Shown piece after piece: positions 8,807 to 15,475 of a DNA stretch of 48,637 nt (positions are counted from its first letter, which is position 1; each line of letters begins with the position of its first letter). The translations under genes and the position numbers were made by a program. The stretch spans positions 1 through 48,637 of the forward strand of contig NZ_JAFLQZ010000028.1 of the NCBI RefSeq assembly GCF_017313265.1. Reading direction: 5' to 3'. The DNA comes from Hymenobacter telluris (lineage in GTDB: Bacteria > Bacteroidota > Bacteroidia > Cytophagales > Hymenobacteraceae). The notes under the pieces are model-generated. The model was not told the DNA's origin. It was given only the letters and a program-made list of their open reading frames with translations, and ran no database searches.

Positions 8807-9142
8807 ATGGGATTCATCCTGAAATTTCTGCTCACGGCAGTTATCACCTACGTGCTGGCCGCGTTTCTGCCCGGCTCACACATTGGTGGCTTCGGCGACG
8901 CTATTTTGCTGGTGCTGGTGCTGGCCGTACTCAACGCCGTGCTTAAGCCCATTCTGAAGCTGCTCGGCCTGCCAATTACCATTCTAACACTAGGCTTGTT
9001 TCTGCTGGTCATCAACGCGGCCATCGTTATGATTGCTGACGCGCTGTTGTCGGGTTTCGCAGTTGACGGCTTTCTTTACGCATTGCTATTCAGCGTGGTG
9101 CTTTCGGTGGTTACCTCGATAATCGACGCAGTAGTAGACTAA
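8807..9142 (+). CDS. Small membrane protein, phage holin superfamily IV (YvlD-like)
   Basis: A 111-residue protein that is almost entirely hydrophobic, with four predicted membrane helices (about 3-20, 28-50, 54-80 and 86-109). The core VLNAVLKPILKLLGLPITILTLGLF is typical of the 'phage holin family' / YvlD family; I list only its beginning as diagnostic: LNAVLKPILKLLGLP. Despite the family name these proteins occur in many chromosomes outside prophages, and no phage gene is near. Function is unknown. The gene stands alone between the ureohydrolase and a strong bidirectional terminator. Confidence 0.8.
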   Translation: MGFILKFLLTAVITYVLAAFLPGSHIGGFGDAILLVLVLAVLNAVLKPILKLLGLPITILTLGLFLLVINAAIVMIADALLSGFAVDGFLYALLFSVVLSVVTSIIDAVVD

Positions 9143-9155
9143 GCTTGTCATTTTA

Positions 9156-9210
9156 GCATAAGCACAAACGGCCCCGCTATTTCAGGTAGCGGGGCCGTTT
9201 GTGCTTATGC
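9156..9210. terminator. Bidirectional terminator hairpin
   Basis: Perfect 24-bp arms (9156-9179 and 9187-9210) surround a 7-nt loop between two convergent genes. The GC core gccccgcta/tagcggggc is flanked by AT-richer sequence on both sides, as expected of a two-way terminator. Confidence 0.85.
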
Positions 9211-9224
9211 CAGAGCTGCGGATG

Positions 9225-10493
9225 TTAGGGCATGGTGAACGATAAGTCGGCGCTGATGAGGCTGGCCGTCAGGCCGGTATCCTGGCGGTAGTAGGCGTAG
9301 CGCAAATCCAGCGCCTTAAACTGCGCCACACGCCCCTTAAACGGCGTTTTGAAGCGCCCAATGCCGTATACCGGCGAGTACCGCAACCCCAAGCCCATTT
9401 TGTGCGCTGAGAAGGCAGCTAAATCGTAATCGGAGGTGAAATAGGTATCCGTAATAGAGTGTTGCAAATAGGGTGCGAAGTAATCGGCGGCCGTTTGGGT
9501 ATGGTAGCGGTAGAAGGGGTAGAGCACGAAAAACGGCGTCACTTTCACTGGGGTTTCCAATTCAAACGTGTGGGCCGAAATGCCGAAATTATCGTTGTAG
9601 AACCGGTAGTAGCCGCGCACCTGCACTAGGTCGGTGGCGTAGTAAGTCAGGCGCAACCCCACCGGGAACTTGTAGCGCTGGCGCGGTAGTACCTCGGCCT
9701 TGGCTGTGCCGAACGCGCCGCCGGTTTCCCGGAAATACACCCGCTGAAACGGCGTGCTTAGTAATCCGCGCTGGGCCACCAGCTCAGTACTGACGGCCGC
9801 TTGCAGCCGCTGGGAAAGCACCTGGGCGTACACAATATTCAGGTTGTAGCTCTGGCGCGTGTCAAAACCCGAGCCGTGCTCCTGCCCACCACCGAGGCGC
9901 AGCTCCACCGGCAAAATCAGGGTGGCCCGGTCGAAAAACGCCTGCCCGGCTATGCTCAGCTCCCGGTTGCCATCCTTGGAAGCGTGGGCCCACGAGGCGG
10001 TTACGTTAACGGAGCTGTAGTCGTATTCCTTGGAAAAGCCGCCGCCCACGCCCACGATGGTGCGCTTGTCGGCCAGCTGGCGTGAAAGTCCCAAGTCCAA
10101 ATGAAAACGGGTGTCGCTGGAAGATGGGGAGGACAGTACCTGGTCGATTCGGTCAGTGGAAGCCGAGGCGTAGTAGTCCATGCCGAAATTGGCCGACACG
10201 CGCGTCACCGAATCAAGGGGGACGTTCAGGATGATGGTGGGCGTGAGGTCGGTGAGGTGCTGGGTGCCCTGGCCGCCCTCCACGGCGCTGTGGTTGCCGT
10301 CCTGCTCGTAGTAGCTGGTCAGGATGTTCACTTCGGTTTCGCCGTGGTTGCTGGGGTTGGCGGGGCTGGGTACTGTGGTGGCCGGGGCGCCGTAGCCATC
10401 CACCCGGTTGGGTGTGGGCGTGGCCTGGGCCCAACCCAAGGCGGGCAGCAAAAGCAGAGCAGAAGTAAGAACGGCGGGTGAAAGAGGGCGCAT
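9225..10493 (-). CDS. DUF3570 outer-membrane beta-barrel-like protein
   Basis: A 422-residue protein with a signal peptide (about 1-23, ending ALGWAQA). The body has alternating polar/aromatic strands typical of an outer-membrane beta barrel (for example RYKFPVGLRLTYYATDLVQV) and ends in a Phe-containing strand (SADLSFTMP). It resembles the DUF3570 family. The gene is the last of a minus-strand cluster with a thioredoxin-like protein, ApbE and DUF4266, a grouping recurrent in Gram-negative genomes. That context suggests an envelope redox role. The biochemical function is not known. Confidence 0.82.
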   Translation of the reverse strand: MRPLSPAVLTSALLLLPALGWAQATPTPNRVDGYGAPATTVPSPANPSNHGETEVNILTSYYEQDGNHSAVEGGQGTQHLTDLTPTIILNVPLDSVTRVSANFGMDYYASASTDRIDQVLSSPSSSDTRFHLDLGLSRQLADKRTIVGVGGGFSKEYDYSSVNVTASWAHASKDGNRELSIAGQAFFDRATLILPVELRLGGGQEHGSGFDTRQSYNLNIVYAQVLSQRLQAAVSTELVAQRGLLSTPFQRVYFRETGGAFGTAKAEVLPRQRYKFPVGLRLTYYATDLVQVRGYYRFYNDNFGISAHTFELETPVKVTPFFVLYPFYRYHTQTAADYFAPYLQHSITDTYFTSDYDLAAFSAHKMGLGLRYSPVYGIGRFKTPFKGRVAQFKALDLRYAYYRQDTGLTASLISADLSFTMP

Positions 10494-10496
10494 AAA

Positions 10497-10584
10497 TGAA
10501 GAATTGTACTGATTATTAGGTAGTAAGCATTAAGTAGTGAATAGTAAGTAATCAGGTCTTGGATCTAAATACCCACTACTTGCT
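10497..10584. repeat. Degenerate heptamer inverted repeat (element C)
   Basis: Between the DUF3570 start and the DUF4266 stop lies a run of words such as tagtaag, cattaag, tagtgaa and tagtaag (about 10518-10552). It is followed by the imperfect complement cccactacttgctactc at 10572-10588. The pairing is weaker than in the other elements, but the position and the 7-bp rhythm are the same. Confidence 0.55.
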
Positions 10585-10586
10585 AC

Positions 10587-10820
10587 TCAATTGCAGCCGC
10601 AGCCGCCGCCTACTTTGCCGCCATTGGCCCCGCCGGCTCCTTCGCGGTAGCTCTGGAAGTTGGTTTCGTACACCTCAATGCGCTTGTTGGCCAGCTTCAT
10701 GTCCTCGTCGTTGAGGTACACTTTCTGGTAGGCCGCCACCGATACGCAGCCACTCAGGGCGTTGGCGCCCAGCAAAAGGCCGCCGCCCAACGCCAGCCGG
10801 AGTATTCTGGATGATTTCAT
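10587..10820 (-). CDS. DUF4266 small lipoprotein
   Basis: A 77-residue lipoprotein: the hydrophobic leader ends in the lipobox ALSGC, placing the lipidated Cys at 25. The mature part has the DUF4266 features: YQKVYLNDEDM, the NFQSYREG segment, and the Gly-rich, Cys-containing tail GGKVGGGCGCN. Its ATG overlaps the apbE stop codon (ATGA), which implies translational coupling. ApbE flavinylates Ser/Thr in Gly/Ala-rich motifs. The tail here, GAGGANGG, has no Ser or Thr at the place one would look, so flavinylation of this protein is not supported by the sequence itself. Confidence 0.85.
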   Translation of the reverse strand: MKSSRILRLALGGGLLLGANALSGCVSVAAYQKVYLNDEDMKLANKRIEVYETNFQSYREGAGGANGGKVGGGCGCN

Positions 10821-11911
10821 GGTTTCAGGGAAGAAGTGGCCGGAGCCGGCTGGCCGGGCGCGGAATAGTAGTTGACCTGCATATTTTTCGAGGCGAGGGT
10901 ACGGCCGTCGTTGGTGATGAGCGTGCAGTCGACGCCCTTCAGGCTATTGATAAAGGCCAGCCCAGCTTCCGGACCCAGCACAAATACCACCTCGTCCAGG
11001 CCATCGGCCAGCTCCACATCGGGGCAGATAATGGTGACGGAGCGCAACCCGGTGGCCGGGTAGCCGGTATGTGGGTTGATGATGTGCCCGTAGTACTGCC
11101 CGCGCACCGTGAAATACTGCTCGTAGTTGCCGGCCGTCACCACGGCCATATCCGATACCGTCAGCCACGAGGAAACCGACTGCGGAAACGCCGGGTCGCC
11201 GATGGCAATGCGCCAGCCGGAGCCGTCGGCCTGCTTGCCCCAGCACGACACGTCGCCGGACCCGTTGATAAGGCCGCCCTGAATCCCCATCTGCCGCATC
11301 AGGGCCTGGGCGCGCCGCACGCCGTAGCCTTGCAGAATGCCCGCCAGATTCATGCGCATACCCTTGTCCTGGAGCATCACCGAATGCGTAGCCGGGTCGA
11401 GCAGCACCTTCTCGTAGTTGATGCGGGCCACCGATGCCCGTACCACTTCCGGCGCGGGCAAGGCGGCGTGTTCCTGCCGGTCGAACTTGTAGATTTTTTC
11501 GCCGCCGGCAAAGGTGATGTCGAAGGCGCCGTTGCTGAGTCTGGACAGTTTGAGCGTGCGCGCAATCAGCTCGTACACTTCCTGGTCGACTACCACTGGC
11601 CGCAAACCGGCCGCACGGTTCACCTGAGTAATCTGCGAAGAGGAATCCCAGTAGGAACACAGCCGGTCGATGCGCTGCGCTTCCCGGATACCCGTCCGGA
11701 TGGCCCGCCACGCCAGTGAATCATCACTGGAAACCGCTGTAAATGTGAAGTGGGAGCCCATGAGGTGGGCACTGCGGGTGAAGTTACGGGGCTTGGCGGC
11801 CGTGGGGAGCTGGTTGCCGGCCTGGGTGGTGAGGGTGCCAGCCAGCAGCCAACCTAGCAGTACTGCTACCATTCGGCAGCGGGCAGCAGCGGATAACGGG
11901 GAGTAACACAC
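10817..11911 (-). CDS. apbE: FAD:protein FMN transferase ApbE
   Basis: ApbE transfers FMN from FAD to Ser/Thr of extracytoplasmic redox proteins. Visible motifs are MGSHFTFTAV near the N-terminus, the GLINGSGDVSCWGK nucleotide-binding segment, HIINPHTGYPATG, and ADGLDEVVFVLGPE in the metal-binding region. The GTG at 11911, 4 bp after the thioredoxin stop, gives a basic n-region before the hydrophobic signal stretch MVAVLLGWLLAG. The ATG at 11872 is an alternative that would leave a signal peptide without basic residues. Periplasmic location is likely. The gene sits in the minus-strand cluster thioredoxin-apbE-DUF4266-DUF3570. Confidence 0.92.
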   Translation of the reverse strand: MCYSPLSAAARCRMVAVLLGWLLAGTLTTQAGNQLPTAAKPRNFTRSAHLMGSHFTFTAVSSDDSLAWRAIRTGIREAQRIDRLCSYWDSSSQITQVNRAAGLRPVVVDQEVYELIARTLKLSRLSNGAFDITFAGGEKIYKFDRQEHAALPAPEVVRASVARINYEKVLLDPATHSVMLQDKGMRMNLAGILQGYGVRRAQALMRQMGIQGGLINGSGDVSCWGKQADGSGWRIAIGDPAFPQSVSSWLTVSDMAVVTAGNYEQYFTVRGQYYGHIINPHTGYPATGLRSVTIICPDVELADGLDEVVFVLGPEAGLAFINSLKGVDCTLITNDGRTLASKNMQVNYYSAPGQPAPATSSLKP

Positions 11912-11915
11912 AGAA

Positions 11916-12371
11916 TTATTGCTTGGCTAGCAGCTGGGTGAGGTAGGCATCGTACGCGGCCGGGCCACCGGGGCGGTAGCCGGTTTTGGCCAGCACCTTA
12001 CCGTCCGGCGAAAGCAAAACCACCAGCGGAAAGGCCCCTTCCTTGTTAAGCTGAGCGGCGGCTTGCTCATTGCGCTTGTTTTGGTCGGCCGGGAGCTTGT
12101 TCTTCTTGCTGCGCGGAAAATCGAAGCGGGCCAGTACCAGCTTGCCCTGCGCATACTGCGCAAACTCAGGCTGGTCGAATACCTCCTGCTTAAGCATGAT
12201 GCAGGGCTTGCACCAATCCGACCCCGAAAACACAGCCAGAACTGGTTTATTAACGGCCTTGGCTTGTTGCAGGGCACTACTTAAGTCAGTGTTCCAGGTG
12301 AGAGCCGGCGCCTGAGCGTTGGCTTTAAGCACAAGCAGTAGCGCAAAGAGGCACAAAGTGAGTACACGCAT
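11916..12371 (-). CDS. Exported thioredoxin-fold protein
   Basis: A 151-residue protein with a signal peptide (about 1-19, ANAQA) and a thioredoxin domain carrying the redox motif WCKPC (53-57) after FSGSDWC. The cis-Pro segment is GAFPLVVLLSPDG. It likely reduces or oxidises disulfides in the envelope. It is the first gene of the cluster with apbE, DUF4266 and DUF3570; one plausible partner is the Cys-containing tail of DUF4266. The upstream sequence (12385-12420) is strongly AT-rich and probably contains the promoter, though no clean TAnnTTTG box is visible. Confidence 0.88.
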   Translation of the reverse strand: MRVLTLCLFALLLVLKANAQAPALTWNTDLSSALQQAKAVNKPVLAVFSGSDWCKPCIMLKQEVFDQPEFAQYAQGKLVLARFDFPRSKKNKLPADQNKRNEQAAAQLNKEGAFPLVVLLSPDGKVLAKTGYRPGGPAAYDAYLTQLLAKQ

Positions 12372-12612
12372 GGCTGGAAAAAGGAGAGGGCAAGAATTAA
12401 AATTAAATTAAAAATATAACTGTGCCAACAGTCTTTTAGTTGTAGCTCAGTGCATAATTTCTGGCGTTACTACCAGGTATTTCACTGGTCATTGAATTGC
12501 ATGCTGAGGCTCCAAAAACAAAACAGGCGCAGTAAAATGTGTGCTCAGCTACATTCAAATTCAAGTCGTCTGCGTACTGCGTCTGACACCGAAACGCATT
12601 TACAGTAAGTAT

Positions 12613-13131
12613 ATGTCTACCACCAACCACGCCTCGGCTATTATCAACCAGTTGCTCGAACAAGTCGGAACTCATTTACAGGTAGACCGGTGCTTCCTCT
12701 ACGTTCGCGACCCGGCGGTTGGTAAAGGCCGGATTGCGTTCTGTTGGCGCAAAAACGACGTGGTGCCTAACCCCATCCACGATTGGCAACTGGATACCAG
12801 CGACTTACCGGAGGAAGATCCCTTATTTCGGGCGGCGCTGGCTTGCCGGCCGTCGGTGTTCGTGGAAGACGTGGAAACCGCCTCGCCCGACGTACTCAAC
12901 CGGGACTTCGAGCACCAAACCTTCGGCCACCGGGCCCTGATTCACGCTCACATCACCGAAAACGGCCAGCTTTGGGGCATTCTGCAACCCTGCACGTTCG
13001 GCCGCCCGCGCTACTGGACTCCGCAGGAGCGTGCCTGGATAGAAGCCATGCTCCCCCGGTTTCTGCCCCTCATTCGGGAGTATATCAGCAGCGTGGAAAT
13101 TCCGGAGAAACAGACAGAGCCCCAGGCTTAG
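12613..13131 (+). CDS. GAF-domain protein
   Basis: A 172-residue protein that consists of one GAF-like sensory domain. Typical segments are ASAIINQLLEQVGTHLQVDR, then FLYVRDP, RALIHAHITENGQLWGILQ (the core strand pair) and WTPQERAWIEAM. GAF domains bind small ligands or chromophores; phytochrome-type GAF domains look similar in the stretch ALIHAHI. No output domain is present, so it would act through a partner. ATG 12613 is preferred because the domain starts right after it; a GTG at 12541 is open but adds unconvincing residues. Its 3' end is built from a 50-bp palindrome. Confidence 0.75.
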   Translation: MSTTNHASAIINQLLEQVGTHLQVDRCFLYVRDPAVGKGRIAFCWRKNDVVPNPIHDWQLDTSDLPEEDPLFRAALACRPSVFVEDVETASPDVLNRDFEHQTFGHRALIHAHITENGQLWGILQPCTFGRPRYWTPQERAWIEAMLPRFLPLIREYISSVEIPEKQTEPQA

Positions 13132-13160
13132 AAACGTTTCTAAGCCTGGGGCTCTGTCTG
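13111..13160. terminator. Perfect 50-bp gapless palindrome over a gene end
   Basis: Bases 13111-13135 are the exact reverse complement of 13136-13160, with no spacer. The left half encodes the last codons (QTEPQA) and the stop of the GAF gene. It lies between convergent genes (GAF plus strand, murA minus strand), so a bidirectional terminator is the simplest reading. No T-run follows on either side. Confidence 0.8.
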
Positions 13161-13189
13161 CTAAGCTCAATCAATAGAGCCAGAGCTAC

Positions 13190-14494
13190 TTACAGCCGGC
13201 GAATCTGGGCGCCCAAGGCGTTCAGGCGCTTGTCGATGTATTGGTAGCCACGGTCAATTTGCTCCACGTTCTCAATCACGCTGCGGCCATCAGCGGAAAG
13301 TGCCGCAATCAGCAGCGCTACCCCAGCCCGGATATCGGGCGAGGTCATGGTGATGCCGTGCAGTTGGGTGCGTTTGTCGAGGCCGATAACGGTGGCGCGG
13401 TGCGGGTCGCAGAGGATAATCTGGGCGCCCATATCGATGAGCTTGTCCACGAAGAACAGGCGGCTCTCAAACATTTTCTGGTGAATCAGCACCGTGCCTT
13501 TGGCCTGCGTAGCCACCACCAGCACAATGCTGAGCAGGTCAGGGGTGAAGCCCGGCCACGTGTGGTCCGATACGGTCAGGATGCTGCCGTCGAGGTAGGT
13601 GGCAATTTCGTAGTGGTCCTGCGCCGGAATGTGAATGTCGTCGCCACGGAATTCCAGTTGGATGCCCAGCTTGCGGAACGTGTCGGGGATGATGCCCAAC
13701 TCCGGAATCTGGCAGTCTTTGATGGTAATTTCCGAGCCCGTCATGGCGGCGAGGCCAATGAACGAGCCGATTTCAATCATGTCGGGGAGCATGCGGTGCT
13801 CGGTGCCGCCGAGGCTATCCACGCCCTCAATAGTGAGCAGGTTGGAGCCAATGCCGTTGATTTTAGCCCCCATGCGCACCAGCATCTTGCAAAGCTGTTG
13901 CAAATACGGCTCGCACGCTGCGTTATAAATGGTGGTAGTGCCCTCGGCCAATACGGCTGCCATTACAATGTTGGCCGTCCCCGTTACCGAGGCTTCGTCC
14001 AGCATCATGTAGGTGCCCTTCAATTTACCATCGGCATGAATCCGGTAGAAATCAGTGCCTTCCAGCGTGAGCTTACCGCCCAGTTTTTCCAGCCCCACAA
14101 AGTGCGTATCCAGCGGCCGCCGACCAATTTTGTCGCCGCCGGGCTTGGGCAGCTGGCACTTACCGAAGCGGGCCAGCATTGGCCCCAGAATCATCACCGA
14201 GCCGCGCAACGCCCGACCCTGCGCCACAAACTCGGGCATATCAAGGTAATCCAAATGCACGTCATCGGCCTGGAAACGGTAGGTATCAGTGGCCAGCTTG
14301 CCGACTTTCACGCCCATATCGCGCAGCAGCTCGATGAGCTTATTGACGTCGCGGATGTCGGGGATGTTGGAGATGGTAACGGGCTCTGAGGTGAGCAGCA
14401 CCGCGCACAGAATCTGGAGTGCTTCGTTCTTGGCACCTTGGGGTATGATTTCTCCTTTCAGCGGATTGCCGCCAATTACTTCAAATGAGGCCAT
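13190..14494 (-). CDS. murA: UDP-N-acetylglucosamine 1-carboxyvinyltransferase MurA
   Basis: MurA catalyses the first committed step of peptidoglycan synthesis, adding enolpyruvate to UDP-GlcNAc. The 434-residue protein begins with the family signature: GGNPLKGEII and GAKNEAL with K22/N23. The loop that carries the fosfomycin-reactive cysteine (E. coli C115) reads PGGDKIGRRPLDTH, with D121 in that place. The family is otherwise complete (ASVTGTANIVMAAVLAEG, MLPDMIEIGSFIGLAAMTG). The gene is followed in the genome by a convergent palindrome. Upstream, a heptamer inverted repeat separates it from the DUF4290 gene, a pairing seen in other Bacteroidota. Confidence 0.95.
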   Translation of the reverse strand: MASFEVIGGNPLKGEIIPQGAKNEALQILCAVLLTSEPVTISNIPDIRDVNKLIELLRDMGVKVGKLATDTYRFQADDVHLDYLDMPEFVAQGRALRGSVMILGPMLARFGKCQLPKPGGDKIGRRPLDTHFVGLEKLGGKLTLEGTDFYRIHADGKLKGTYMMLDEASVTGTANIVMAAVLAEGTTTIYNAACEPYLQQLCKMLVRMGAKINGIGSNLLTIEGVDSLGGTEHRMLPDMIEIGSFIGLAAMTGSEITIKDCQIPELGIIPDTFRKLGIQLEFRGDDIHIPAQDHYEIATYLDGSILTVSDHTWPGFTPDLLSIVLVVATQAKGTVLIHQKMFESRLFFVDKLIDMGAQIILCDPHRATVIGLDKRTQLHGITMTSPDIRAGVALLIAALSADGRSVIENVEQIDRGYQYIDKRLNALGAQIRRL

Positions 14495-14499
14495 GTATG

Positions 14500-14587
14500 A
14501 GAAGTTAGGAGTTAGGAGTTAGGAACCAGTAGTTAGAATATTGATTAAAGAACAATTCTAACTACTGGCTCCTAGCTCCTAACTTCT
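14500..14587. repeat. Heptamer inverted repeat with arms differing by one unit (element D)
   Basis: Arm 14500-14539 (40 nt) pairs with arm 14555-14587 (33 nt). The longer arm contains one additional 7-bp word (ttaggag) and otherwise the two match except at two positions. The left arm starts 5 bp upstream of the murA start codon (minus strand) and the right arm ends 9 bp from the DUF4290 stop. Confidence 0.88.
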
Positions 14588-14596
14588 GTAAAGATA

Positions 14597-15334
14597 TTAC
14601 TGGGGAGGCTGCTGGGGCTCCTGGCGGCCTTTTTTGCCGCCGCGGCGCTGCTTGTCGCGCCGGTTACCACCGCCGCCGTTGTTGCCACGGCGCCCGTCAC
14701 GGTCACGCTCCTGGCGGGGCTGCGGTACAATGAATGCCGCCCGGCCCGAGCCGCCCGTTGTAGCGGCAGCGGGGCCCGTAGCAAACTCGAACAGGCCTTG
14801 TGCTTCCACCTGGGCGGGGTCCAGCGTCAGCTGCCCACCCGACAGGTCTTTGAGGTGCTTGAGAATAGTGACGTCCTTGGCGTTTTCCTTGTTGTGGGAG
14901 CGGTACAAGAACTTCATGGTCCGCCCGATGGTCACGGTGGCTTGCTCACGCTCCGTGGGGTCTTCCAGCGTCAGGGCCTTTTCCACCATCAGCTCCACGC
15001 TGCGGCCGTAGGCTTTCAGCTTCGGGCTCAGCTTGGGGTAGGGAAGGGGCTTGGGCTGCTGGTTGAGCTGGCTCAGGCCTTTCAGCTCGAACGGCGCGTC
15101 AATGTCCAAGTCTTCGTCGGCCATCTCGTAGAGGTGGTTCCAGACGCGCTGCTGGGCATCGGGCTGGTCGCGCAGGGAGGGTTGCAGCCGGAAAATGAGC
15201 TGCACAATTTGGGTGGCGCGGCGCGTACGCTCGGTTTTGTCTTCTACCTCGCGCAGGCCCTGCACCAGTTGGTAGGTGCTTTGGCCGTATTCGCGCTGCA
15301 GAAGCTCGTGTTTATGTAAGGAAGGTAGGGGCAT
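14597..15334 (-). CDS. DUF4290 protein with Arg/Gly-rich tail
   Basis: A 245-residue member of DUF4290, a family that I know only from Bacteroidota. The first ~195 residues are mostly helical and contain the recognisable KLKAYGRSVELMVEKALTLE and RTMKFLYRSHNKENAKDV segments. The last ~40 residues are disordered and basic with RG/GG words (DGRRGNNGGGG, RRGGKKGR), a composition common in RNA-binding tails. Function is unknown. It is upstream of murA on the same strand, across a heptamer inverted repeat. Confidence 0.82.
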   Translation of the reverse strand: MPLPSLHKHELLQREYGQSTYQLVQGLREVEDKTERTRRATQIVQLIFRLQPSLRDQPDAQQRVWNHLYEMADEDLDIDAPFELKGLSQLNQQPKPLPYPKLSPKLKAYGRSVELMVEKALTLEDPTEREQATVTIGRTMKFLYRSHNKENAKDVTILKHLKDLSGGQLTLDPAQVEAQGLFEFATGPAAATTGGSGRAAFIVPQPRQERDRDGRRGNNGGGGNRRDKQRRGGKKGRQEPQQPPQ

Positions 15335-15362
15335 TTAGAAAAGGGAAATCCTGTGGGATTAA

Positions 15363-15391
15363 AACACAGTAGCCGTAGCGGCTGCCGTGTT
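15363..15391 (-). terminator. Hairpin downstream of the helicase gene or in the DUF4290 leader
   Basis: Arms 15363-15375 and 15379-15391 pair with one wobble and one mismatch around a 3-nt loop, followed on the minus strand by ttttaat. It may end the helicase transcript. If the candidate promoter at 15444-15475 is real, it would instead lie in the leader of the DUF4290 mRNA. Confidence 0.45.
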
Positions 15392-15443
15392 TGTAAGCAG
15401 AATAGCGGTGAAACTCTTGGCGCTATTGGTAAAGTATCGTTGC

Positions 15444-15475
15444 CAAAACTAGGCATCCGATAGGGATTCACTCAA
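15444..15475 (-). promoter_or_regulatory. Candidate Bacteroidota promoter for DUF4290/murA
   Basis: On the minus strand a -7 box TAGTTTTG (15451-15444) matches TAnnTTTG, with a TTG (15475-15473) 21 bp upstream as a possible -33 element. It overlaps the stop codon of the helicase gene and would give a leader of about 100 nt. Confidence 0.45.

Noticed and set aside
8807..9142. Prophage remnant because of the holin-family name
   Set aside because: No other phage gene is nearby and this family is common in ordinary chromosomal context.
13241..14389. Long plus-strand frame opposite murA
   Set aside because: It mirrors murA codon by codon, shows no domain, and lacks its own upstream signals.
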